A DNA stretch of 64,000 nucleotides from an uncultured Ignavibacteria bacterium (lineage in GTDB: Bacteria > Bacteroidota > Ignavibacteria > SZUA-365), in contig CAJXVM010000002.1 in NCBI GenBank assembly GCA_913061095.1, positions 270,334 to 334,333 on the forward strand, in the 5' to 3' direction. Position 1 is the first letter of the stretch. Each line of letters opens with the position of its first letter. A program made the position numbers and the translations under genes. Below the pieces are notes generated by a model. That model was not told where the DNA came from. It made no database searches and worked only from the letters and a program-made list of their open reading frames with translations. This document shows positions 1-9,700 of this stretch, piece after piece.

Positions 1-1
1 G

Positions 2-184
2 GTGATGGACATGCTCGGACGCGTGGTTGCGGAATTCAATCCGGAAACACGAACCCTGCAGTGGGACGGTACGATAGCGTCAGGCCGCCGCGCCGAACCC
101 GGTACGTATTACATCCGTGCCGCCGGTACCGATGCAAACGGTCAGCGTATCGCCGCCACCAGCAAATTGGTTCTTCTTCCATAG
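2..184 (+). CDS. C-terminal fragment of a T9SS-sorted secreted protein (5' end outside window)
   Basis: Only the last ~60 codons are visible; the frame is open to the left edge, so the internal Met is not a real start. The peptide resembles the FlgD-Ig/T9SS type A sorting fold: MLGRVV strand, a WDGT turn, PGTYYIRA, and a terminal KLVLLP strand. In FCB bacteria this ~80-residue domain sends a periplasmic protein through the type IX secretion system to the surface. The functional part of the protein lies outside the window. A terminator-like hairpin follows the stop. Confidence 0.75.
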   Translation: MMDMLGRVVAEFNPETRTLQWDGTIASGRRAEPGTYYIRAAGTDANGQRIAATSKLVLLP

Positions 185-195
185 ATCAATACACT

Positions 196-230
196 GGAGG
201 ACGGGCAGTACGCCCGTCCTCCACATTCTT
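196..230 (+). terminator. Rho-independent terminator-like hairpin after the T9SS gene
   Basis: An 11-bp perfect stem (GGAGGACGGGC at 196-206 with GCCCGTCCTCC at 212-222) has a 5-nt loop and is followed by the moderately T-rich tract ACATTCTTTCT. It sits 12 bp after the stop codon and separates the T9SS gene from the sigma-factor operon. The tail is weak for a classic terminator. Confidence 0.65.
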
Positions 231-350
231 TCTACCGCGAAACACGAACGAAGCCTATTGAGACAAGCGATACTGCCTGTGGATGCTGTCCCGATGAGCA
301 GAGAGGCGGAGGGAACACGCCGGGAAGCGAAACGCACAGCGCAACATACG

Positions 351-932
351 ATGGACCTGTCATCCCAGTCTGACGGTGAACTGCTCGCGTCTTTTCTCTC
401 CGGAAGCGAACGCGCATTCGCCGAACTGTACAAGCGCAGACATCTCGAAATCTATCGATTCATTCTCAACTTTGTTCACGGCGATGAAGACCTCGCATCA
501 GACATGTTCCAGGAAACGTTCATAAAAGTCCACGACCACGCGCATACACTGCGTGATGGAGGCAACGTCCGCTCCTGGATGTATACCATTGCCCGCAACA
601 ACTGCATCAACTGTCTGAAGCGGCGCAAACGCCAGGTGCCGCTTGATGAAAAACATGAGAACAGGCAGGACGAAGACCAGCTGGCGCCGGACGAAGTACT
701 GGAGCGAAACTCCATGCACAGGGCGCTTGACGCCGCGATAGAACAGCTCCCCGAGAATCAGCGCGAAGCCGTCATCCTTCGCGAATTCGAGGGACTTTCA
801 TACGCGGAAATCGCGAAAGCGACACATACGAATATCGGCATCATCCGTCAGCGTCTCTGGCGGGCCAAACAGACTTTGCGTACCATGCTCGCTGACCGGT
901 TTGAAAACCGACCGGCAGGAGAATCAGAATGA
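351..932 (+). CDS. ECF-type RNA polymerase sigma factor
   Basis: A 193-residue sigma-70 family protein with only regions 2 and 4, the ECF layout. Region 2 contains DMFQETFIKVH, the core-binding/-10 helix; region 4 has LPENQREAVILREFEGLSYAEIA followed by a recognition helix ending RLWRAKQTLR. The Met at 351 is chosen because it directly precedes the first sigma-2 helix; an in-frame ATG at 294 would add 19 charged residues of no obvious fold. The stop overlaps the next start by 4 bases (ATGA), so it is translationally coupled to the putative anti-sigma gene, the usual ECF arrangement. The controlling signal is unknown. Confidence 0.93.
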   Translation: MDLSSQSDGELLASFLSGSERAFAELYKRRHLEIYRFILNFVHGDEDLASDMFQETFIKVHDHAHTLRDGGNVRSWMYTIARNNCINCLKRRKRQVPLDEKHENRQDEDQLAPDEVLERNSMHRALDAAIEQLPENQREAVILREFEGLSYAEIAKATHTNIGIIRQRLWRAKQTLRTMLADRFENRPAGESE

Positions 933-2386
933 AAACATCATTTGAACACACCGTGCTTGCCTACCTCGATGGGCTGCTTGACCGGCGCGCGGAACGGGAG
1001 TTTCTCAGGGAAGTCAGCCGCGATCCGGAGAAACAGGCTGTCCTCGAACAGTATCGCAGGCTGAACAGCTCGCTGCAGAACCGATCGGAACCGGTCGCCG
1101 TACCGTTGAAAACACAGCAGGCACTCGCCGAACGCATTCCGGCACTTCAGGAGGTCATTCCGAGAGTAGCCCCGACTGCAGCAGTCGGAGGCGGAAGCGG
1201 CGCGGCGGCACTGTTTTCACGAAAAATCGTCACACTGCTCGTTGGCGGGGGTATCGCGATCGGTACCCTTACAACCGTGCTTCTGGTGGATCCCTTCTCC
1301 GCGGGAAGTGACGCATCCGACATCCCGGAGCGTCATAGCGCCATCCAAACAGAAGCGGCACCGCTCGCAGATGCCGGCAGCGACCTTCGTCGCGGGACTT
1401 CCGACAATACAGCCACGCGGGATGTCATGGAATCCTCGCCATCTTCCTCGACGGAAGCGGGGGCATCACAATCCAATGCTGCGCGTTCAGCGGTTGCAGA
1501 CAATTCCGCTGCACCGTCGATGCAGAATAAGGTTGACATTTCCCGAGGCGGGACATCCCGTGAAGCACTATTGCATCAGGAAGCTGTCACGCCCTCTTCC
1601 TCCGTATCCGCTGCTGGGCAGGACCATGCCTTTTCCACCGATGCCACTCCGGAACCGAGAGGAAATGCATCATCATCGGTGTATAAATCCGAATGGGCTC
1701 TCCCGCTGCGCGGTATCGATGTCACCAGCTCCGAGATGCCCGGGGAGCGACCGCTTCCCGACCGGCATCCGGTACCTGCGCTCCGCAGTATCCTTGACGG
1801 ACGCCTGTACGCATATATCGAATCTGGTGCAGCACAGCAGCAGATGCGCGGAAGCAGCAGTCTTTCGAAAGATGTCTTTCGCGGCGTGTACCTGGCGGGA
1901 CTCCGGTACGATTTCTCTTCGCGCTTTGCCGGTGGAATCGAAGTTGGACAGTCGACGTTCGCACGTGAAGGACTTGTCACGACACGCGAGACACTGTCAC
2001 AGGCCAACGGCTCGGAAATTATCATCATCGACCGCAGCCTGCAGGACGATCTTCAGCCATGGCTGCGACTGCACGGGCTCTATACATTCAATCCCGGCGA
2101 CAGACTGCGCTTCCAGGCGGATGCGGGCAGCGGTCTTCTGCTTGGCAGCAACCGCGCCCTCATATACTCCCTCGGGCTTTCTACCGTTTATCCCCTCACA
2201 TACGGATTGCACGCCCGAGCCGGTATCCATTACAGCGGAACCTGGCTGAGCGGATCCGATGCGCAGCCGGATATCACGCCATCGACGAATGGTGTAATCG
2301 GCATCATTCGCCGTGCGAACAACACTGGCACAGTCTATGCCTCTTCCTTCGAACTGCGCATCGGTTTCGGGATACTCCTATGGTGA
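929..2386 (+). CDS. Putative anti-sigma factor with periplasmic linker and beta-barrel-like C-terminal domain
   Basis: This 485-residue protein starts within the sigma stop codon. Residues 1-60 are a charged helical segment (YLDGLLDRRAEREFL) like the cytoplasmic sigma-binding part of anti-sigma factors, without a ZAS HxxxCxxC motif. One membrane helix lies at about 98-120 (KIVTLLVGGGIAIGTLTTVL). A Ser/Ala-rich linker (about 125-285) leads to about 190 residues of alternating strands that end in LLW, a terminal aromatic typical of outer-membrane beta-barrels. Anti-sigma function is inferred from position and the N-terminal layout; the C-terminal domain could be a soluble beta-sandwich instead. 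The joining of a single-pass protein to a barrel-like domain is unusual. Confidence 0.7.
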   Translation: MKTSFEHTVLAYLDGLLDRRAEREFLREVSRDPEKQAVLEQYRRLNSSLQNRSEPVAVPLKTQQALAERIPALQEVIPRVAPTAAVGGGSGAAALFSRKIVTLLVGGGIAIGTLTTVLLVDPFSAGSDASDIPERHSAIQTEAAPLADAGSDLRRGTSDNTATRDVMESSPSSSTEAGASQSNAARSAVADNSAAPSMQNKVDISRGGTSREALLHQEAVTPSSSVSAAGQDHAFSTDATPEPRGNASSSVYKSEWALPLRGIDVTSSEMPGERPLPDRHPVPALRSILDGRLYAYIESGAAQQQMRGSSSLSKDVFRGVYLAGLRYDFSSRFAGGIEVGQSTFAREGLVTTRETLSQANGSEIIIIDRSLQDDLQPWLRLHGLYTFNPGDRLRFQADAGSGLLLGSNRALIYSLGLSTVYPLTYGLHARAGIHYSGTWLSGSDAQPDITPSTNGVIGIIRRANNTGTVYASSFELRIGFGILLW

Positions 2387-4008
2387 ACCTCATAAACATA
2401 TCGCTCTCGCACACAGACTTCATCGACCGGCTGCCGGCACTTCTTCTTCTCCTTCTCCTGGGCGTTTCTCTTGCAGCATGCAGCGACAGCGTCGGTCCGG
2501 CCCCGGTCGATAATTTTACGTCGTCGGATTATTCCTGGCCTGCCAGCGGTTTATCGCTTGAATACCTGCGTGATGATCAGGGATCGGAACAGCGCCATAT
2601 CCTGAACTTCAGCCCCGGCACAATCACCGATCAGCTTCTGGACGCTAATGGCACGTTGATTGAGGAAACTCAACTCGCGTTCAACACTGCGGAGGGCACC
2701 GTTTTGCTGACTGGCTGCGGTCCTGAAAGCATGTTCAATGTTCCGTCGAACATGCGCTTCGAGGATCGTGTCACGACGGTCCCCGGACCCGAAGTGCAGG
2801 CCGAATGCTGGCTGACGCATGACTCGAAAACACTGCTCGCGGGGAGTGCAAACGGCGGATTATTCCGCTACCGCATTCAGTCCAATGAATGGACGGAACA
2901 GAGCGTCCCCTGGACCAGCCACATCACGGCCATGGATCTCGACAGCAGCACGGATCCGGAAAAGCTCTACGTCGCCACCGCCGGTGACGGAGTGTTCATG
3001 AAGACTGGAGATGACAGCACGTGGATCTCGTTGAATGCCCCGTCCGGCGTCGTCGCCGACGTGGATGCCGATATCGACGGCACGGTGTTCGCCGTGATCG
3101 ACGGTAATCTGTTTGTCAGGCGCGCGCCCGCCTTCAACTGGGAGCCGTTTTCCATCACCTCCATCGCAACCGGTGTAAACAGGATTTCCATCCTGTCGCT
3201 CAGCGATTACGAGTCGGTTCTCTTCGTTGCGCGTGAATCCGACGGGCTGGCGCAGGTGTACCTGCTTTCCTCCTACCCGGCGCAGTTCTCCGTCACCGAG
3301 CGCTATGATTCGGAGTCGATAATCGATGTGCGGACATCACGGAATTCCCCGTATTCAGCTGTCGCGGTCGCCAATCCTCCGAAGGTCTACGTGGCGCCGC
3401 AGGGGATGAACCTGTGGGCCAGCGTCCCGCTTCTGATCAGCGATCCGCTGACCGCGGTCTGTCAGTCCGAGCGCAGCGGCACGGTCTTGATCGGGAGCGA
3501 GAACGGTGTCTATCGTTTCGACGGTGCCCCGCCGCAGCAGAGTGGACTGCAGGGCGAACATGTCCTGTCACTTCATTACGGTCCCGACGGTGCCTTCTAC
3601 TGCGGCACACGCAGCGGCACGTTCCGTTCCGCAAACGACGGAAGAATCTGGACGCGCATTGATCAGGGAAGCGTGATGGTCCGTGAAACAACCGGGCTCG
3701 CGCTTCTGCCGCAGACCTGTTCGGTCGGTTCCGTCTGGGAGGCCGGGAGCATGATCATCGACGGCAGTGGTCCGCTGCCGCTCACCGGCCGTGTGCTCGA
3801 ACATTTCGACGAGCTCATTCTGCCCAACGATTACGGACGGTACGACGATGTGCTCGTGGTGCGATACGCACGCGAGCTTCCTGACGGCAGCCGTGTCGAT
3901 GGCACCCGTTTCTGGACCGCCTATTACGCGCGCGGCACGGGGATGGTATATCTTGAAGAATCCGCCTCGGGCGATGTGCAGGCGAGTGTCAGACTCGTCG
4001 CCCCGTAA
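2380..4008 (+). CDS. Lipoprotein with beta-propeller-like (two-component/BNR-type) repeats
   Basis: A 542-residue protein. The start at 2380 is chosen because it yields a lipoprotein signal peptide: a hydrophobic core LPALLLLLLLGVSLAAC with LAAC as lipobox. The start overlaps the previous stop by 7 bases. The body has repeated segments of the form LLAGSANGGLFRYR, KLYVATAGDGVFMKT, TVLIGSENGVYRFDG and AFYCGTRSGTFRSAND, the blade pattern of BNR/YCF48-like propellers. It is probably anchored to a membrane facing the periplasm or the surface. As third gene of the sigma operon it may be a sensory or envelope component of that ECF system, which is inference only. A strong terminator follows. Confidence 0.75.
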   Translation: MVNLINISLSHTDFIDRLPALLLLLLLGVSLAACSDSVGPAPVDNFTSSDYSWPASGLSLEYLRDDQGSEQRHILNFSPGTITDQLLDANGTLIEETQLAFNTAEGTVLLTGCGPESMFNVPSNMRFEDRVTTVPGPEVQAECWLTHDSKTLLAGSANGGLFRYRIQSNEWTEQSVPWTSHITAMDLDSSTDPEKLYVATAGDGVFMKTGDDSTWISLNAPSGVVADVDADIDGTVFAVIDGNLFVRRAPAFNWEPFSITSIATGVNRISILSLSDYESVLFVARESDGLAQVYLLSSYPAQFSVTERYDSESIIDVRTSRNSPYSAVAVANPPKVYVAPQGMNLWASVPLLISDPLTAVCQSERSGTVLIGSENGVYRFDGAPPQQSGLQGEHVLSLHYGPDGAFYCGTRSGTFRSANDGRIWTRIDQGSVMVRETTGLALLPQTCSVGSVWEAGSMIIDGSGPLPLTGRVLEHFDELILPNDYGRYDDVLVVRYARELPDGSRVDGTRFWTAYYARGTGMVYLEESASGDVQASVRLVAP

Positions 4009-4147
4009 CGGCATTCATCCTTGAGACCGCGCCGGGCATGACGGCGAGAGCCTGCGCCGATTCACGCCGGACTGATTCACGCCGGGTCGAAACACGTCCG
4101 ACCGATTCATATTCCTTTTCATCGCACGTACAGCAATTCCCTTTCAC

Positions 4148-4178
4148 GCGAGCGTTCCGCCAAACGCTCGCTTTTTCC
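4148..4178 (+). terminator. Rho-independent terminator of the sigma-factor operon
   Basis: A perfect 9-bp stem (GCGAGCGTT at 4148-4156 with AACGCTCGC at 4163-4171) has a 6-nt loop and is followed at once by TTTTTCC. It lies about 140 bp after the lipoprotein stop. The stretch before it holds two copies of GATTCACGCCGG but no gene. Confidence 0.85.
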
Positions 4179-4257
4179 TTCTGGCGTTTGCACCTGAATC
4201 ATCGATTCCCTTCTTTGTCTGAAGAGCCATATGTGAATCAACGGGAGACCAGAAAAT

Positions 4258-5247
4258 ATGGAACATGTACGGATTGCCGGAATTGAAACTGAAGCGACAC
4301 GCGTCGGACTCGGCACCTGGGCCATTGGCGGCTGGATGTGGGGAAGCACGGAAGCCTCGGACGCGGAAAAGACCATTCGCAGCGCAATCGATCGCGGCGT
4401 CACGCTGATCGATACGGCGCCGATTTACGGGCAGGGACGCAGTGAGGAAATCGTGGGCAAGGCGGTCACCGATAGCGGCAGGCGTGATGACCTCGTGCTA
4501 GCGACAAAAGTCGGGCTTGACTGGAGCGACGGCATCCGGCGCGACAGCTCACCGTCCCGCATACGCAAGGAAATCGATGATTCACTCCGCCGACTGCAGA
4601 CGGATGTCATCGATCTCTATCAGGTACACTGGCCCGATGCCTCCGTTCCCTTCGAACGGACCGCCGAAGAACTCGAGAAGCTGCGAGCCGAGGGCAAAAT
4701 CCGCGCGATCGGTGTGAGCAATTACGATCCCGAACAGATGGACGCGTTCCGTGACGGTGCTGCGCTCAGCACACTTCAGCCGCCGTATAATCTATTCGAG
4801 CGCGGCATGGAGCAGCGGCATCTTCCGTACTGCAAGGAGAACGGGATCAGCATCCTCAGCTACGGCGCGCTCTGCCGCGGTCTTTTGAGCGGAAAAATGA
4901 CATCTGAGACGACGTTTCCGAAGGGAGATCTACGCAGAAATGACCCGAAGTTCAGGGAGCAGCGTTTCGAGCAGTACCTGAATGCCGTGCAGCGTATCGA
5001 TGCGCTCGCCCGGAAACGGTATAACGTTTCCGTACTGGAATTCGCCGTTCGGTGGATCCTCGACCAGGGCGTAGAAATCGCTCTGTGGGGAGCCCGCAGA
5101 CCGGACCAGCTCGATCCGCTCGGAAACATCTGGGGCTGGAACATCGATGCCGACACGATGTCGGATGTCGATCGCATCCTCGCTGAAAGTATCGAAGAAC
5201 CCGTCGGACCCGAGTTCATGGCGCCACCGGAGAATGAGCCGTCCTGA
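4258..5247 (+). CDS. Aldo/keto reductase
   Basis: A 329-residue (alpha/beta)8 NAD(P)H-dependent oxidoreductase. The catalytic tetrad is visible: Asp and Tyr in DTAPIYGQG, Lys in ATKVGLDW, His in YQVHWPD. The NADPH-binding segment is near the C-terminus (ALWGARRPDQLD). It resembles the YajO/Tas-like AKR branch; the carbonyl substrate cannot be told from sequence. The start is supported by GGGAGA about 10 bp upstream. It is monocistronic, with a terminator before it and a convergent gene after it. Confidence 0.93.
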   Translation: MEHVRIAGIETEATRVGLGTWAIGGWMWGSTEASDAEKTIRSAIDRGVTLIDTAPIYGQGRSEEIVGKAVTDSGRRDDLVLATKVGLDWSDGIRRDSSPSRIRKEIDDSLRRLQTDVIDLYQVHWPDASVPFERTAEELEKLRAEGKIRAIGVSNYDPEQMDAFRDGAALSTLQPPYNLFERGMEQRHLPYCKENGISILSYGALCRGLLSGKMTSETTFPKGDLRRNDPKFREQRFEQYLNAVQRIDALARKRYNVSVLEFAVRWILDQGVEIALWGARRPDQLDPLGNIWGWNIDADTMSDVDRILAESIEEPVGPEFMAPPENEPS

Positions 5248-5365
5248 CGGCATCACCTCTCAATGAGACAGCGGTGTGCAGGAGATGGTTCTCTCCCCGC
5301 CGAACTCCGGTATACCTGCATCCTGATGCCGAAAGTACCGGCACCATGCTCGCGGGCAGAGGACG

Positions 5366-6577
5366 TCACTTCCCTGCTTTGTGATCAGGATAGCGAAGCA
5401 GCAGCATGCACGGGATTGCGCCGAGGGAAAGCACGGCCGAGATGAGGAACGTTTCACGCAGACCGAAGATGTCGCCTGCCGCTCCGACGAGCTGCACCCC
5501 GAGCGCGGCAAGGAGAAAACTAATCCCCATGTACACGCCGTTCAGAAACACCGGTCGCTCGGCTTCCTGATCCTGAACGAGCGCCAGCATGACCGGACCG
5601 GGCGCGAAGATGGCCAATCCCAGAACGACGAGCGCGGCCACCGCGGGAATGCCATCGAGGGAGAGAAACAGCCACAGCATGGCCGGACTGATAATCGCGG
5701 ACACGAGCAGCGTCGGCTTCCGCCCGATACGGTCGGAGATCGCTCCGGCCAGGAATGTACCCACCGCACCGGACAGCTGCAGGATGGAAAGATAGGCCCC
5801 GCCTTTCCAGACCGACGCACCGGCGTCGGTCATCAGCGTCGGAAGAAACGCTGTCAGTGCGGATTTCAAGAGTGAGAGGAAGAGAAGGATTCCGCCCGCG
5901 AGAACAAGGAAATGTCTATGTGCGCGAATGGTCGCACCGATGCGCAGCTTCTCCTTACTGCCGCTGAACTGATCCGATATGCGAATGCGATGGAACTGGA
6001 AATACAGAACCACTGACGCCGCAATCCCGAACGGCATCAATCGCCAGCTTCCCTCGAGTCCCCACAGCGACACCGCCCCGAGGATCACCAGCGGACCGAT
6101 GGTCCGGGCAAGTTCTCCGCCGAGCATGTAGAAACTCATGCCGCTGCCGGTTTTGCCGCCGGCGACACGCTTGATCATCACCGGCGAAGGCACATGGAAG
6201 AGTGTCGCACTGAATCCCATGACGAGAAGCAGCAGCACCAGCACGATATAATGCGGCGCGACTCCGAGCAGACTCATCGCAATGGCTGTCAGTCCCGGTG
6301 ATACGATCACGAAGTAACGCGCGCTGATGCGTTCGGCGATCATACCGATGACGGGATTGAACAACGAGGGAAGACGCTGGAACATGGAGAGCGAGCCGGC
6401 GAGGCCATAGGAGAGTCCCAGCTTATCGATCAGCAGCGGAAGTATCGGGGCGAGGAAAGAAGAATAGATATCGTGCACCATGTGCGCGATCGAAATCATC
6501 AGCACTTTCTTCGTATGGAAATGCGGCACCGCCGCACCATCCTGCATCCGTGCTTCCTTGACCGCTGCTTGGCTCAT
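5366..6577 (-). CDS. MFS transporter, fosmidomycin-resistance (Fsr) type
   Basis: A 403-residue protein with about 12 membrane helices. The N-terminus (MISIAHMVHDIYSSFLAPILPLL, then LGLSYGLAGSL) and the loop AGAISDRIGRKPT match the Fsr-like branch of the major facilitator superfamily, proton-driven drug/sugar efflux in the inner membrane. The substrate cannot be inferred. It lies 152 bp downstream of the polymerase gene on the same strand and faces the aldo/keto reductase convergently. Confidence 0.88.
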   Translation of the reverse strand: MSQAAVKEARMQDGAAVPHFHTKKVLMISIAHMVHDIYSSFLAPILPLLIDKLGLSYGLAGSLSMFQRLPSLFNPVIGMIAERISARYFVIVSPGLTAIAMSLLGVAPHYIVLVLLLLVMGFSATLFHVPSPVMIKRVAGGKTGSGMSFYMLGGELARTIGPLVILGAVSLWGLEGSWRLMPFGIAASVVLYFQFHRIRISDQFSGSKEKLRIGATIRAHRHFLVLAGGILLFLSLLKSALTAFLPTLMTDAGASVWKGGAYLSILQLSGAVGTFLAGAISDRIGRKPTLLVSAIISPAMLWLFLSLDGIPAVAALVVLGLAIFAPGPVMLALVQDQEAERPVFLNGVYMGISFLLAALGVQLVGAAGDIFGLRETFLISAVLSLGAIPCMLLLRYPDHKAGK

Positions 6578-6729
6578 ATCCCCAATATCGGATTTTTTTC
6601 CCGGACTCGCCTCCTGTCAGGTCATTGCATCCGGCAGCATGACACGTTGGAAAACATTCCCGCCGTGCTGGCGGACTTCCTCCGGAACGATTATTAGGAC
6701 GCACAGACCCTGGCATGACACGCTGATCA

Positions 6730-9700
6730 TTATTCCTTTCGCAGCTGGCTGACCTTCTCCGCGACGATGTTTAGCACATCGTACTCGCGCACGACTTTGC
6801 CATAGATGATGAAGGGACCCGCGGAGCGCAGCAGATGCGCGTGCTCATCGTAGCAGCGCGGAAATAGCACGACGTCGATGCGTCCCACGCCGTCGTCGAG
6901 GTTGATGAACATCATGCGCTCGCCCTTGCGCGTGCGCGTCAGTTTTGCCGCGATCATCCATCCCCCGACATGCACGCGGCGTCCGACATAGCGCTCGAGC
7001 GCGTCAGACTTCACCGTGCCGCGCAGTTCCGGTTCGAAGTGCGAGAGCACATGGGTCGAAACGGTGTAGGAGAATGTCTCCATCTCGATCTGGGCGATCT
7101 GCGCGGGCGAATAGGGTTCGAGTTTGTCGAGATCGTCATCGAAGGACGGGAACTCCAGCTGCAGACCGGGACCGCCCGTCTCCTTCCGCCGCCGGTTGAA
7201 ATGCAGCCGCGTGCGCACCATCAATGCGGGACGCTCATCGCCGAAGCAGTCACAGGCCCCGCAGCGGATCAGCGTCTCGGCATCTTCGGGCGTGATATCC
7301 GACCGCTGCAGGAAATCCATCAGGTCACGATATTTCCCGTGCTCCCTGCGTTCGCGAAGCAGAGCGGCTGTGCTGCGCACACTCAGTCCCTTCACGTGCA
7401 GAAACCCGAGCTGAATGCTGCGGTCGTCGGGACAGAAATGCAGTTCATCGCTGGCGTTCACACTCGGCAGCAGCACACGAATGCCCAGACGCCGGGCTTC
7501 CTGGATGTACACCTCCGGGCGGTAGTATCCGCCCTGGTTGTTGAGTACGCTGCAGAGAAACAGGGCCGGATAGTGAGCCTTCAGGTACGCCTCCTGGAAT
7601 GACAGCACGGCGTAAGATGCGGAGTGCGCCTTGCAGAAGGAATAGCCGGCGAAGGATTCCATCTGCCGCCAGATCTCGGCGGTGACATCCTCGCGGATGC
7701 CGGCGCGGTGACAGCCCATGAAGAAGGTGTGCTTGAGCGCCAGCATGGCCTCGCGCGAACGCATCTTTCCCGACATGGCGCGCCGCAGCAGGTCAGCCTC
7801 GCCGAGACTGAGTTTCCCGATGTAATGCGCCACCTTGATGACATCCTCTTGGTACACCATCACGCCGTAGGTGCGGTCGAGCAGCTCGGCCATGCGGGGA
7901 TGCGGCGGATCGATTTTCGAAGGGTCGTGGAAACGCTCGATGAAGGCTTGCATCATGCCGGATTGCGCGACACCGGGACGGATGATGGAACTGGCGGCCG
8001 TGAGCATTTCAAACGTATCGGTGCGCAGCTTTTTGAGGAGCTGAATCATCGCCGGGGATTCCACGTAGAAGCAGCCGACGGTTTCGCCGCGTCGCATGAT
8101 CTCTCGGGTGCGCCTGTCCTGACAGGCGATTTTGTAGTCGTTGACGGGAGGAAGAGCGCCCGTGCGTCGCCGCACCTCCTGCATGGTGTCTTCGTACGTT
8201 CCGAGTCCCCGCGTGGAGAGGATATCGAGTTTCTCGAGACGCCAGTCTTCCATGGAGAACATGTCCTGCTGCGTGATGCGCACGCCTTTTGGAGCAATCT
8301 GTGTCGGAGTGTAGCGCGTCATCGGTTCCGGAGCGAGGATGACACCGCCGGAATGAATGCCGTAGTGATTCGGAAATTCGAGGATGGCCCGGGCGGCGCG
8401 GGACCAGTCCTTTCCGTAGGGACTGCGAAGGATGGTACCGATCTGCCGGTGCAGCGGACTCGATGGATCCTGCAGGTCGCGCTGCGATCCGAAGGCCGGC
8501 AGCATGGATGTGATCTGCTTGATTTCCGCCGCGCTGAAGCCGAGCACCTTGCCCACCTCGCGCATGGCGCCGCGGGGATTGAACGTTGAGATCGTGCAGA
8601 TCATGGCGGTGCGGTCGCTACCATATTTCGCGAGGACATAATCGATCACCTCATCGCGATTGCGCCAGGAAAAGTCGATATCGAAATCCGGCGGTGAGCG
8701 CCGCTCGGGATTGAGGAAACGTTCGAAAAACAGATCCAGCTCGATCGGATCGACGTTGGTAATCTGCAGGCAGTACGCGACGATGCTGTTGGCGCCTGAC
8801 CCGCGTCCGACGTACGGGTAGTTCCTGTGCTTCGCGTAGCGTACGATATCCCAGGCGACGAGGAAGTAATCCACGAATCCCAGATCACGGATAATGCGCA
8901 TCTCTTTTTCAATCCGCTCCCGCGCCGCCGTGGATCCGTCCGGATACCGATAGCGAAACCCCTCTTCCGTCAGGACCTGCAGGCGCCGCATCTTCGATGT
9001 ATCGGGAATGTCAAGGTACTGTGTGAACTTGCTCTGCCCGGTATCGAAGACCACATCGCACTGCTCGAGAATCTCCTCGCGCGTGTGCAGCGCTTCCGGC
9101 ACTTCGCGGAACCAGTGTGCGAATTCTTCCTCGCCGATGAACCATGCGGTTTCCGGCGCGACTTCGCGTTCGGAAAGCGTACCGATTGTCATATTCCCCG
9201 AAATCGCACGCAGGATGGAGTGCAACTTTCGTCCGCCCGGCTGACCGAAATACACGTCATTCGTCGCGACAATCGGAAGCCCACACTCGCGCGCTGTCTT
9301 CATCAGCTGCGGCCAGCGGCCTTCCTCATGCTTGATCAGTTCCGCGTACAGCACGGCGTCACAGCCCGCGTGAAGTGACGCAAGAAGCTGCGGTGAGGAT
9401 GTGAGCACGATCACATCGTCGCTCAGGTGTTCCGCGCAGAGTGTGGCAAGCAATCCGCGCTCGACGTGCTCCGGAGAATCACTGGGCGCTCCACCATTGA
9501 TTACGTCGGAGACATCTCGTCCTTTTGAGTGATTCGTGAATGGGGTCCTGGTCTGGTCGCGGCTATCGTGAAGAACTCCCCTGCCGGAAGCTTTTCCGCT
9601 TTCTTCATCCCCTGCAGCATCGGCCGCGATGCGGGCAGGAGGATAGTGCATGCACAGTTCCGTCAGAGCGCGGCAGATGCGTTCATACCCGTCCCAGTTC

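Noticed and set aside
5248..5365. Terminator between the convergent aldo/keto reductase and MFS genes
   Set aside because: Only a weak short complementarity (GGAGA...TCTCC) without a T-tract; not enough to call.
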